Assembly (NCBI RefSeq): GCF_001638985.1
Contig: NW_017265134.1
Coordinates: 3,269,800-3,333,799 of the forward strand
DNA from: Phycomyces blakesleeanus NRRL 1555(-)
Taxonomy: Eukaryota; Mucoromycota; Mucoromycetes; Mucorales; Phycomycetaceae
Reading direction: 5' to 3'
DNA: 64,000 nucleotides
Shown: positions 32,256 to 44,557 of the stretch, piece after piece
How the letters are laid out: each line of letters starts with the position of its first letter
How positions within the stretch are numbered: position 1 is the first letter of the stretch
Translations under genes and position numbers: made by a program
The notes under the pieces: model-generated
Databases searched by the model: none
The model's input: only the letters and a program-made list of their open reading frames with translations
What the model was told of the DNA's origin: nothing

Positions 32256-33629
32256 ATGTCTGCCATAGAACGTCTTATTGAAATTGCAGACTCAATACTT
32301 TATCATGTATCTGGATATGTTACGGAAGAAGAAGCTGAGATAGCATAACAGTATTAACAAGAGTTTGATCGTATCTGTATTGCTTTGCATATACAGGGTT
32401 GTTTGAATATAAACACTTTATCTAGCAAAGATTGTAAGATCTTATTTAGGTTTACTATGTCTGAAGTACATGTACTGGTTTTTTTTTCAGTAGCTATAAA
32501 TATTAATGCATGACTTTATTATCAGATCTCATCTTTGTGCTTTCTTCTTCAATTGGGTGACAAAGTGTACTTCCGAGAAGGCTCAAAGACTGAGTTTTCT
32601 ATTCCAACTATGGAGGGTATGACTACCATGCTCTGGAGAATGTTCTTTTCTGCTTGCTTGGCAGATTTGTCCTTGCTATTTAGGAGACAAGTACCTATTC
32701 TCAGTGTCATATTCAATGGGATGATAGAGAAAATTTATATGAAATTTCATACAGCTTTAGAGTTTGATACTCATTCATTCTGTAAAGAAAACCTTGCGCG
32801 TTTTAGTAGTGCAATAAAGCGATTATGTGAGAAAAACTTTTGTTACCTGTTAACAATTTTACTAATAATCTTATTTTTTTTATCTGTATAAAAAGTCCCA
32901 GTCGATTGCTGTGTTGGCTTCATTGATGGCACATTTAATAAAATAGCTAGACCAACAGCTGGTCAGATTATTGTCTATAATAGACATTATATAAGTAAAT
33001 AGCAGTCTTAACTTTATTATACTTCTAGTCAGCTCAATAAATATGCTTTATGTGGAGAGAACATGGTCTTAAGTATCAGGCAGTGATAATACCTGACAGT
33101 ATTACTTCTTCTATTATGGGACCTGAGACAGGCAACCAACATAATATGTGTCTATATCTAGAGAGTCATTTAGAGGATAAAATGCATCAAATATTTGATT
33201 TCAGAGATATAAACAATGGCCCTTGTTATTTTTTGTATATCGATCCAGCTTATACTGCATCAGACTTTATGATAGTACCCTTTGACAGACGTAAGTAAAT
33301 AAATTTAACCTTTTTCATAATTGATATATAATCTTTATAACTTTGTTTCAGTGTCATGAAATTAAGTAGACCTAGGCATTAACAAGAACATGTCTGCTGT
33401 GCGAATTGTAGTTGAGCATGAGTTTGCTCATGTTAGAAGTTTATATGTTTTTTTAAAGTATTCTCAAACTCAACGAAGTGGACATTGTTCTGTTAAACTT
33501 TACTACATTGTTAGAACCTTGTTAAAGAACACTCATGTTTGTTTCAATAATGGCAACCGAACAAGTATAAAGTTTGGTATTGCTCCTCCAACCTCAGAAA
33601 GATATATATATGATCTCTTGAATCAATAA
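32256..33629 (+). pseudogene. DDE_Tnp_4 (HARBI1-related, ISL2EU-like) transposase relic
   Basis: Exon 1 (MSAIERLIEIADSILYHV) is followed by a region ending RFTMSEVHVL. The next exon, near 32535, reads LGDKVYFREGSKTEFSIPTMEGM..LLFRRQVPILSVIFN, the usual N-terminal domain. VDCCVGFIDGTFNKIARPTAGQ near 32900 holds the first catalytic Asp. LKYQAVIIPDSITSSIMGPETGNQHN follows near 33060, then YIDPAYTASDFMIVPF (second Asp, 33235-33280) and MSAVRIVVEHEFAHVRSLY (33390, with the Glu). Stops near 32347, 33000 and 33365 and introns with GT-AG borders occur. It is distinct from the 29540-31177 protein. No terminal repeats were found. Confidence 0.75.
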
Positions 33630-33687
33630 AGTTTTTTTTTATTTCAGATTAATACTAAAAGAATTATCAAGAGAAAAGTCTTATGAT

Positions 33688-34494
33688 TGATTCTTCAATT
33701 TGCAATTGACTCGCCACCAAGTCTTTGTCCAGACATGTCATTTTTTTATTGAACTTTCACTCAAATCTTTCAATGGCAAGAAGAATGTTATTGCTTCCAA
33801 CTCTGTCTATAATGTTAGAAAGGTCACCACGAAATCTCTCCAACACATGCATGACACTGATCATGCAAACAGAAGTCTGTTCCAACTAAAAGGTAGAGGA
33901 GTCTTCTCTAGGATTGGTAGTCTGCTGTCTCTGCTGGTAAGCAGACCTGATATATTCGTGTCTGGCTCTCTTTACATGTACCAACAAGTTCTCAACAGTC
34001 TGAGCTTTCTCTGTCTTGCAAATACTCTTCTTTTGATGATTATTATTTGCTTTGCAAGCCTCCTCCTCTTTCTTTGAAAAGATATAGAATTAAACACCCG
34101 AATATTCAAAGTATACTCTATATGATAAAAATATTAACAAACTAATAAGCTGATAAAGAAGGTTATCAACTTTGGTATGTCCCTTGTTTGTACCTGTCAT
34201 TTGTCTTTCTTGCTTGTTTCTTGCCCTGTACTGATTGACAAGTGTTCTGTACCAGTCTTTTATAGTCGAAAGATCTACTTTCCCACCATCAAATTCTATG
34301 GCATTGACTTTTTGAATGATCTCATCTCAGGCTCCTCCAATGTTGACATGTCCTTCATACTTTGGATGCTTGAATATCATTGCTTCAAGCATCACTTTGT
34401 CTCTACAGACAATTATGCTACTCTAGTCTCTGTAGCTGACAGTACTGGCTCTTGGAGTGCTTGTGTTCATTGGTTTTTTAATGAAATAAAATAG
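33688..34494 (+). other. Two unrecognised coding-like fragments
   Basis: An open frame at 33700-34077 (FFIELSLKSFNGKKNVIASN...) and another at 34177-34494 (containing FYGIDFLNDLISG, SFILWMLEY and VSTDNYATLVSVADSTGSW) look protein-like in composition in an otherwise AT-rich setting. I cannot assign them to a family. The second could be a C-terminal piece of a transposase or other mobile-element protein. No start context or splice structure could be resolved. Confidence 0.3.
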
Positions 34495-34499
34495 TAAAC

Positions 34500-36830
34500 A
34501 AAATAAAATGTATACTTGACCAATAATTATATTTCTTTAATTTGATTTAATTACAGTCTTTTTCAGTTATATAATCATAAATTATACTGTCAGTTTAGAA
34601 TAAAAATTGAGGGAATATTATTAATTGAAAATTTGATTTCACTTTGCCAGATTTTTTGATAAAATAAAATGACTTTTTCAAATTTCAAGTGATACAAAGT
34701 GACATAATTACATAAACAGACCAAATTAAGTAGTTTAAGTCATTCTTGTGTCTGCAAATCTGAGTTTACAAACTTCTCTATTATCTTTATAATTCTGAAA
34801 AACATATTTATATCAATTTCATATCAAATCTTCTCCATCTTAAAAGTATTTATGAAGAAATTTCAATTTAAATCATTTACTAATTCTTCTTTTTATTAAT
34901 CATTTTTTAATAGCATTCCTGGTATTAAAGTATATATTTCATGTTTACTTTCAGAAGGCTTGAGATTATATATAGCAAGCAAAAAGTATTAGCAATTATA
35001 ATAGTTATAGTATTAAAACTGTTGCATAATTAGGATCTTTATCTAGAAAACATTTTCTTATTAAATAAAACAAAATTAAACAAAAAATATATAATCCAAT
35101 GTTTTTTAAAAAAAAAGTAAAATAAATAAACAAACTAAAGAGACTTGTTTATAAAAATCTACTCATACTTTGTTTCTCTTTTCCATTGTAAAAAAACCTA
35201 GTTTCATTTCTTTTATATGTATAAAAAATCTAGTTTCATCACTTTGAGCATGTATAAAAAACTAACTATCATTATTTTGTTATACTATAAAAAAGCTACA
35301 ATCATTGCTTTGATAGTTTTTAAAGCATTTCTGTAGCCAATAAAAAAACCCAGTGAAAATAATAATATGACATGCTAGCTCTTTATAGACCTCAAAATAT
35401 AACACATAAAGAGATAGACTTGATATAAGTAAAGCATAACTACAATATTTATTCAGTTTTTATAGTTTTCGAACTGACAATTGTTTTACATTGAGTTTTT
35501 ATATACTCATTGTTATGATGATACGCATCAGCACCATAGATGATATTGTATCATTGCCGAAAATGATATATCACAAAAGTTGTGATGATATTAGCTCAAT
35601 TATCTATATTTTTGATACATTTGATCCAGATGAAATTATTCTATTTTTCTATTGTAAGGTAAGAATGTAAATATTTTGCTGTGAAAGAAGAAATAGATGA
35701 AGTTATAATATATAACTACAAGAAAAGAAAAATATTACAAAGAAGTATGTTATAAATAAAGGAAAAAACTATTTAGTTAACAATTTTGGTAAAGCTATGT
35801 TTGAGAGGAAGTGTCACATTTAGTGTGTAGAAATAAAATAAAAAGATAAGTGAGAAAACAATTTCAGGAAAAATAAAGGGAAAAAGATTTTAATTTTTAG
35901 AAATTTGGTTTTTAAAAAAAAAGTCATTTTGTGAATATAAAAGAAAGAAATTAAAATGAAAATTAAAATTTTAAAGAAAAATTAAAAAAGAGTTTTCAAA
36001 AGAATGTCTGAACTTGATAGAATATGGTTTTTGGACTAAGACTGATATAATTACTACACCACATATCACAACTGATGCGTGTGGTGCTTGTATTTATAGT
36101 AAACGTTGACAGAGAATATGTTATCATAGTTTTCGAGATTTTAATGGGCTTGTAGATATGAAATAACCTCTCTTTTTTACAAGAGAGAAAGAGATAAACT
36201 CAAAAGAGAATGTAGAATTAAAGATAATAAAATCAATAAAAGAAAAATAAGAGAAAAACAGTACTATTGATCAGTCTTGATAAACTTGACTCAATATACT
36301 TGGATAATCAAACAAATAAAATATCAATAACATTAAATATTAAAAGAACTTATTGTCAGAAAATAAGACAAAGAAAAATCTATGTTTATTAAATGCAAGT
36401 ATTGCAATATTTATAGTTTTGCAATTGACTTGTTGAATAATTAAATAAATAAAATTATTAAAAAATATAATAAAAAGTTGTATAATCAATAATCTATTAA
36501 ATATGATTTGTTCTTTACTATCATTAAGTATAAATAGAATAAAATAATTATTAAGTCATAATCATGAAGACAATTATGTTTATAAGAAAATATAAAAAAA
36601 TAATGTTAATTCCAAGTTGATTTGTTCAGTTAAATATAGTGAGAAAATAAGATATGATGTGTGGTTGCGTGAAGTTATTGTTGACAGAATGATACTTTTT
36701 TATTATACTTATTGATGTTTTGCTCTACAAATAGAAAAATTGCTTTTTATTCAGCCTCGGCTGCTATCAGAAAAGCAAAAAAATATAATGTAATTTTTTT
36801 AGAATTATAAAGAATTCTGCAATGTCACCA
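34500..36830. other. Gene-poor AT-rich stretch
   Basis: No clear gene. A possible first exon lies at 35515-35659 (starts MMIRISTIDDIVSLPK, ends at a GTAAGA donor), but no convincing following exon was found. About 35200-35320 holds three to four degenerate copies of a ~35-bp unit built around GTATAAAAAA-TCTAGTTTCAT. Confidence 0.4.
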
Positions 36831-36839
36831 CACTGCCAG

Positions 36840-38805
36840 ATAACCAAAATTTTATTTCATGCAGACCATTTTTTTAATACTCCCTATCACAACAGTGACA
36901 TGTGATGTGTTAGATTTGTTGTGAATTGTAACAGATCACTTGGCAAATAAAATACAATGATAATAGAATAGAACAGAAGACGGATACAGCAAAAGATGAC
37001 AAGCAGCAACTGTTGACAGGTAAGAAAAGAGAGAACAACCGATAGAATTGTTGTTAAAATCGAGAGGGAGGGAAAGGTATATGAAAATAGAATGACAAAA
37101 CAGAAAAGTAATAACCGACAAGGAGACCAAAACCAACAAACAACCTTTCTAAAACCAAGGAACCAATATGTTATGTCGCAAGATTGTATAGATCACAAAG
37201 AGAAGAAAACAAGAAAAAGATCCTGAAACTGAACAAAGAATTGATTGATTTATTGAGTTGAGTTTGCTTCTCTTTTTATAGTCAACAAGATTTTAAGTTG
37301 ATAATAGAAGTTTAGAAAAATATAATAAAAATAGAATGATGAATATTCAATATGGCAAGGATAAAATATATGAATAAAAATACAGTAAAAATATAATAAT
37401 AAAGATACTAATGTTGCGTGGAAATGTTGGCAAGATAAATGATATGCATTGTAGAAGAGGAATGTTACTAGCATGGGAAACCATGATTTCAAATGAGTAC
37501 AATGAAGACAAATATGTTAACAAAGGAAAAGAAAAAAGTATTGTGTGTAAAAGGAACAGAGAATAGGAACGAGATTTTTTCTGTGCATGAAAAAATTCTT
37601 CTCTTACCACTGAGGGCACAGCACCACATCAACAAACTGTTGATGTCAGCCTCTCATAACTGGGACAACACATCATGACAAACTGCCAGACAAACCCACC
37701 GAGCAGACTGATCTTCCAGTACTAGGCACCATGACATGGCCAAAAGCCAGACCTGCCCACAACACATGTGACACAACTGACGTGTGATGTGTTTGTTTGT
37801 TGTGGATTGTAACAGTATCACTTGGCAAATAAATGTAATATAAATTACAAAATACAAGAAGAAGAATACAATAAGAATGGAAAAGAATGGGTAATTTGAC
37901 AGGTAAGAATTGGTGACAGACAGGTAGAAAAAATAGGGAGAAGATTAAAATGGAAATTGTGACAACAATAAAGTCTGAGAAAGACAGAAAAGAGAAAACA
38001 AAGAAATAAAATACATCAAAATCGACAGACAACACTCTAAAGAACAAGGACGCTGTGTATGAATGAAAAATAATGATAATAATGCACAAAAATAAATAAG
38101 ATCAAGAATAGAATGATGATTTTATTGATTGAAAAGATTGTTTCTTTTATAAACAAAAATGTTTGATTAAAATAATTTTTTGAGAAAAAGAAAAGAAAGT
38201 CAAGTGAAAATTTTTACTATATGTAACTGGTGTTGATAGTAGAAGTAGAATAGAAAATTATAGAGAGAGTAAAATAGAAATATAGTAAAAATATAATAAT
38301 TGAATAAAGATAAAGTAAAAATATAGTGAGGTAGAATAGAAGTAAAGTAATAATATAATAACGATGTAGTAAAGTAAAGTAAAAAAAATATAATAATAGT
38401 ATAATAATAGAATCTAATAAAATATAATAAAAAATAGTATAAAATAAATGTTGGCAATAAAGAAGTGTATAAAATTAGGGGAAAGTGGTATAATGTTTTT
38501 AGTGAGTGATAGGTGTTTCTGAGATGATGATATAAATGGGTATTTTAATTTTAAGGAATGAGATTATATTGGGGGGTTTGGGTATAGGGGTATTGGGAGC
38601 AAGATTTCCCAAGGAACCTGGGGGGACCACTCTTGTCCCTCGAGACACGTCATTCGGTCAACTCACCATCGACGTTGATGCCCACGAGTCTGGTACTGCC
38701 CGTCACAGCTCACCACCAGACCAAACCACTGAAGGAATCCACCGTCCGGTATTCCTCACCAGAAATTGGCCAAAGCCACACATTTTTACAAAACACGTGA
38801 CAGAA
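36840..38805. repeat. Tandem LTR-like units abutting the tRNA gene
   Basis: Two related units start TGTGATGTGT and share TTGTGAATTGTAACA..ATCACTTGGCAAATAAA (36901-36952 and 37783-37833). They continue in parallel (TTGACAGGTAAGA; ATTTTATTGATTG...TTCTTTTATA) and end in related blocks (TGGCCAAA-GCCA...ACAAC-ACA-GTGACA, at 37735-37775 and 38767-38807). A third, partial end block lies at about 36835-36895. The last unit stops within ~6 bp of the tRNA. Unit sizes are about 0.88 and 1.02 kb. They look like decayed LTRs or small retroelements inserted repeatedly at one spot, but no coding part is visible. Confidence 0.55.
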
Positions 38806-38812
38806 CAGTTAC

Positions 38813-38885
38813 GCCGCAATAGCTCAGCTGGGAGAGCGTTAGACTGAAGATCTAAAGGTCGTGTGTTCAATCCACACTTGTGGCA
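38813..38885 (+). tRNA. tRNA-Phe (GAA)
   Basis: 73 bases folding into a full cloverleaf: acceptor GCCGCAA/TTGTGGC with one G-U pair, D arm GCTC/GAGC, anticodon arm TTAGA-CTGAAGA-TCTAA with anticodon GAA, T arm GTGTG-TTCAATC-CACAC, and discriminator A. The A box TAGCTCAGCTGG and a B-box-like GTGTTCAATCC are present. A six-T run at 38896-38901 is a good RNA polymerase III terminator. No intron and no encoded CCA. It is flanked on both sides by LTR-like repeats. Confidence 0.95.
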
Positions 38886-38954
38886 AATGTTCATCTTTTT
38901 TATGTCAGGTCTTGACTATGTCGTTCCCAATCTGGATTAGTCTTCCTTTTACTG

Positions 38955-39316
38955 TGTCGGACATTATTTTGATGAATCCGAGAAATCGGGATAATTGACC
39001 GCAGCAGTTCTGTATGTCAAAGATACCTCATAGATAACGAACCGCAGTAATGTCTTGTAAAGATTAACCACAGTAACATCTTCTGAGCATCAACCGCAGT
39101 AAAAGGACTTCTCTTGTAATTAAATAGAGTATAATAGTTTACTGCGGATAATGCGCAGTATTAGTTTAGAAAACTATATAAGACAATTCAATTCCTATCA
39201 ATAAAAAGCACCTTTTATCCTCTCTTCGATTTTACATATACTCTCCGATCCCCAGTGGGTTTGACCTTTTGACTTTGCTATAGTAAAAGGAAGACCATCC
39301 CAGATCAGGAATGACA
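38955..39316 (+). repeat. LTR-like repeat, first of an adjacent pair (Copia-style ends)
   Basis: 362 bp, TGTCGGACATTATTTTGATG...GGAATGACA. It holds a TATA-like CTATATAAGA and an AATAAA signal, as LTRs do. Several copies of an ACCGCAGTA-like motif lie in the first half. It is separated from the next copy by only AC. Directly left, 38919-38954 is an inverted match to its own last ~36 bp. Confidence 0.65.
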
Positions 39317-39318
39317 AC

Positions 39319-39629
39319 TGTCGGACATTATTTTGATGAATCCGTAAAATCTGAAGATAGTTAACCGCAGTACTTCTTTATGCGCAGTAATATCTTCCTG
39401 AGCATTAACCGCAGTATAATGACTATTTCTTTAATTAAATATAAATAATAACTACTGCGGATAATGCGCAGTATTAGTTTAGAAAACTATATAAGACAAT
39501 TCAATTCATATCAATAAAAAGCATCTTTGATCCTCTCTTTGATTTTACGTATACTCCTTGATCCCCAGTGGGTTTGACCTTTTGACTTTGTTATAGTAAA
39601 AGGAAGACCAACCCAGATCAGGAACGACA
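39319..39629 (+). repeat. LTR-like repeat, second of the pair
   Basis: 311 bp, same ends (TGTCGGACATT...GGAACGACA) with an internal deletion of about 50 bp relative to the first copy. The pair is bracketed by ttactg at 38949-38954 and 39630-39635, possibly a 6-bp target duplication. No internal coding region is present. Confidence 0.65.
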
Positions 39630-39857
39630 TTACTGTCAAGTCTCGATCTGGTATTTCTTTTCTGGCACTTGTAACTAAGTCGCAGAATCAATACCACTGG
39701 AGATTGTCAAGTTTTAAGAATAGTTTTTTTGACAAGAATAAGGATGCTTTTTATTAATTATATTTCTTGACTATTTATACAAAATGATGCTTGATTTCTG
39801 GCTAAAAGAATAGCTACAATAATATATTTTAGATGTTTGTTGTCCAGTAATATCTTC

Positions 39858-40735
39858 TACAAGTATATGCACCATCTTAAATATCTAAAACATATACAAG
39901 AGACCAATTGGCAATGTCAAGATCTTTTATCTAAAAAAGTCAACCATCACTGGTTGCTTGCAATTCCTGATTTTAAACACTGATGTCAACTCTGACATTA
40001 CTAGAGACTTTGGTAAAACCTTGTAAAACATTCGAAGGAGTTTAAATCATTTGTATAAGGAAATCTGGGTGTGAAAAATGCAAATGTTTGATAAATTTTC
40101 TCAAAAGTTTCTCAAACTTGAAAGAAATTTTTCAAACATTGTAAAACATAATAGACCAATCATGTTGTAGTAATTCTTTGTTGCTAAATGCATAAATACA
40201 TTAAGCTTAAAAATATTAATAGTTGTAATTTTAACGTATACATGTAAGGATATAAGCATCCCTTCAGTATACTTTTCTCTACTTATTTTTTTTCATTATT
40301 TTTCTAATAAAGTTAATATTAATATTTTTGTTCTAATATAATACCAAGAAAAAAATGCCTATTATTTAATAAAAATTAACAAATCTCTCATTAGCTTGAT
40401 TATATAAAGCAGCATTTGTGAGCTTAGTACTACTCCTTTTCCGACAGGCAATGATTACCAAATGTATACTATGTTTGAGACATGATATTCTGACAAAAAA
40501 TGTTTGATAGAAATCCATATTTGGTAACTTGGCACCTAAATGTCTCTTATCGTCTCATCAAGATCTCTACTATAACAAAGTCAAAAGGCCAAACTGTCAG
40601 AGTTGATATTGGTGACAAAAATCAGAAGTTACAAGCAGTCAGTAATGGTTGACTTTTTAGGCTAACAGATCTTGACTTTGCCAATTGGTCTTTTGTCTAT
40701 GTTTTAGATGCTGGAGATGAGGAATATACTTGTAG
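39858..40735. repeat. Long imperfect inverted repeat
   Basis: The arms 39858-39998 and 40594-40735 are inverted copies. For example GATCTTGACTTTGCCAATTG at about 40668-40687 matches the reverse complement around 39905-39925, and TGGTTGACTTTTT matches AAAAAAGTCAACCA. The spacer is about 595 bp. Both arms read as a coding-like stretch (DLDFANWSFVYVLD) with the same stop just before it, so they look like two copies of one protein fragment. At 40566-40592, next to the right arm, is an inverted piece of the LTR-like repeat of 38955. Family unknown. Confidence 0.55.
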
Positions 40736-43700
40736 AGATCACTACAAAAATTATATGATTTCTCCTTGAGAAACTTTGGTTGAATCAAAGAGAAATTTTG
40801 ATAATATTTCAACTCCACAGGGTTTTTTACTTTTGGCAAAAACAATTTAATTGGGCCAATTCAATTGGATATAGTATATGCTATGCCTTCCAACATTTAT
40901 TTTGACCAGTGCTTTGCCCTGTTGCCAACCAATAAAAAAATTCTTTTACTTTGATACTAAGACTAGACTAACTATATTTTAAAGACTATAAAAAGAAGTT
41001 TAATTATATGCTTTTATTACTTTGACTTTTGTAATTTTTGTAAATGCTATTGTGGTTATAGAATTGTAAAAATAGAAAGACATAGATAAATAGGTTTTTA
41101 TTTCACAGATATTTGGTACATATATAAAATTTTTAAAAGAAAATGTAAAACTGAAACATTTTGTTCAAATATATTGGTTTTACTTTTATAGAAAGCAATA
41201 TAATATGACATGGTTGACAAAAATGCAAATCAATCAGTATAACATTGAGAAGATATGTTAAAAGGGATTACTGATTGGATACCTGATTTAAGAATTTCTA
41301 GCTACAATGTAGACTCTGATATTAAAATAGGAAAGTCTATAAAAATAAACCATGTTACTGAATAATTTCCCTTTTTTGCAAATTTCATAAATGCAACCCA
41401 ATTTCTAAAATGTCTAATAACCAAGTTGAATGCAGTTGCTCAGTATGCTCTCCAAATGGCAGATACTCTGTTATGGTCTCTTCCCAGACACGCTGTACAA
41501 ATTTTGCAGATGATGTACAAAGAAATTTCCAAAGACAATCTTGTATGTATAAAGCTACCTTAACATTTTATTTTACAAAATAATTTAACACATTTATATA
41601 ATACAGTATTACCTACAGAAGCAGTAGACATGATGAATGACAATGCTAATGATATAGAGATTGATGCCAAGACAAATATTTCTGAAGATCTTGAATATAA
41701 TTATATTTTTTTGGCAAGTTTTATAGACTCTTATAATTCTAATTATTTAACTCTTTCTACTATAGCTGTTCATGACTTACCTGGCTCTAACAATGAGGAT
41801 TTGTCTAACTCTTACGAATTCAATAACAAATCTGAAAACATTGAAGATTAGTATAAAAAGCAGATAAAAGAAATACCTTGAAATATACTTTGGATATTAA
41901 TACAACTATGTAATAGAACAATTGTTTAGCCATGAAATGCCAGCAGATTCAACTCATGCTTTCATCGCATCCTTTGCTGCATATTTTATATCCAAATACG
42001 TAGTCAATTCTGCTGGTGCTATCTTTATCAAGTTTATCAATGAGGTACTGGCAAACTTTAGACAATCATTCCATCTGCCATTGAGCATGAAGTGTCTGAA
42101 TTTATTGACGGGCCTAAGCACATTGACTGCAGGCATCTATCACTTTGTAGCATGTGGCAAATGTCATAAGATTTTTTCCGAGTCGGCATCCAAGTCTATT
42201 CCCCAGTGTTGCAACTTCAGAAAGTTGTCCAGAAACACATGTAGAAACAGTTTGTTTTTAGAAGCCCCCAATAGCTTGGATAGATCAAGAAAGATCTACA
42301 TGTACAACTCAATAACAACAGCATTATCCATCTTCTTTTTGCGTTCTGGATTTGAGAGATCAATCAACCTCTGGAGATTCCGACAGCAAGTACCAGAAAC
42401 TCTGTTTGCTGTGTACGATGGGACAAAATGAAACTTATTGAAAGATAATACTGGTCAACAATTCATAGCACATGAACATTCTATCATGCTGACACTTAAC
42501 ATCGATTGGTTCCAGCCATTTGATGGGGTTACTTACTCTTGTAGCGCAATCTACTTGTCCATAAACAATCTGCTCAGAAAGGAAAGATACAAGAAGGAGA
42601 ACGTCGTCCTTGTGAGACTTATGCCAGGTCCAAGTGAAGTCAAAACAAGCCAGATAAACCATTATCTTTGCCCTCTTGTAGCCAAGCTAAACCAATTGTA
42701 TTCTGGTGCTGCTATTCCAACAAACAAGTGTCCTTCTGGTACCTTGGTTCATGCCGCAATTCTTCTTGTTGCTTGTGACATCCCAGCTGCAAGGAAAACA
42801 TGTAGATTTACATTGCATGCCAGTACTAACGCATGTCATATATGCAACTGCTGGTTTTCTTGTTGTCTGGATGGCAAGGGTATGGATTGTTCTGGTTTCA
42901 TATTCTCTGATTGGATTTTTAACACTGATGAAGAGAACAAGAGAAACGCAGAGAGATGGAGATAATCTGGTAGCGATGTTAAAAGAGTAAGATTAGAGAA
43001 AGAGAATGATGTCTGCTGGTCAGAGCTCCACCAGCTTTAATACTTCAATGCAATTGAGTATATCATCATAGATCTGATGCATAACCTCTTCCTTGCCATG
43101 ACGAAAAGGATGATGGAGAAATGGAGAGAAGAGGGTCTGATTACTAGTGAGCACCTGGCCGAAATGCAGCAAGACGCAGACAGTATTATCATTCCTCTTG
43201 GCATCACTCTATTGCATAACAAAATTGGAAGGGGCTTTCCATTTATGAAGGCAGACAAATGGAAGTTCTGGTGTTTGGTTTACTCTCCCGTTCTCCTGGC
43301 CGGTCGTTTACCATCAGAAGATCTCTGTGACTGGATGGAGTTCGTTCACGCATGCAAGTACTTGGCAAGACCAAGTATAACTGTCGAAGACTTGTCACAT
43401 GCACATGATTTTTTGAAGTCGTTTGGTCAAAAGTGTTAGGTTAGGTTTGGGAAGGATGTGGTATTTCAGGTACAAAACAATAGAAAAATAATAAATTTGA
43501 TAATAGAGACGTATAGAAATACTTTGAGACTGTCTATAAGTTGTCTTTTATTCATAAATAAAAAGTATTCCTTTTTATAAGAAAACACAATCTGCTCTTG
43601 TCATTACATCTTCGTTTGTTAAGACTTTCTTCTTTTACTATATTTGGTTATTAGAGTGTATTTACAGCTTAACTAGTGTTGGTATTACAATTATGACATC

Positions 43701-44557
43701 AAGTCATAAATTGTACTTCTTTAGCTCTTAGCTATTCTTTTCTCTTTTACACTAGAGCTTTAGGTCTTCCTACTAATTTAGCTCCATATCACTCTGACAC
43801 AGTTTACCCAGCAGTATGATATAATTATCTTAATAATCTTTAAGATATTATCTACAGTACTAACTGTAATAATTATTGGGCTGATTACTTAATCGTTTAT
43901 ATATATTTTATACTGACAAGATGATAGCTCACTACGGCGGGATGAATGACAGTTGGGCTGAAAGTAAGCACATAACTGCCATTTTTTTGGTCGAAACCCA
44001 ATAAAATCTCCATCGTTTGTTATAAGATGATAATGTCATTCATAGCAATTTAAAAAAGTAACATGAAAACACTTTTTTTGTTGCTGTACAATATTTTCAA
44101 TACTGTAAAAAATGTTTTTAAGTTGTAATGACCACTTTGAGTATTGAAATATATGTTTTATTAAATATCAAAGATGTCAACAATTATTAAGATTAATAAT
44201 TTTTGGAATGTGTGAACGAAATGGTAACATAACTGCCATTTTTTTTATTTTTTAAACTACATTCTTTTTTTTAGATATTCTTTTTATCTTGATGAATTGG
44301 CAATTTGATTTTATTTAAATTGCGTAATGGCATATAGAGCATATAGGGAGTGAAGAGAAAAGCATAAGGTGTATAGAAAATAGAAAAAAAACCGGAGTAT
44401 ATAAAGAAGAAAAGAAAGACGGGGCATATAGAGATTAAAAAAAACATAAGAAATAGAGAAAATTAAAAAAAGAATATAAGATACAAGGATGATATAAAAA
44501 ATATAAAAGATATAAGGATATAGAGCATATAGAAAAATAAGATAAAAATAAAAAGGA

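Noticed and set aside
38536..38847. A 103-codon frame overlapping the tRNA
   Set aside because: It runs into the tRNA-Phe sequence and covers part of the LTR-like unit; no protein motif is seen.
39692..40918. CACTGG...CCAGTG as termini of a small CACTA derivative
   Set aside because: The flanking triplets (tac, ctt) differ and similarity does not extend inward from the ends.
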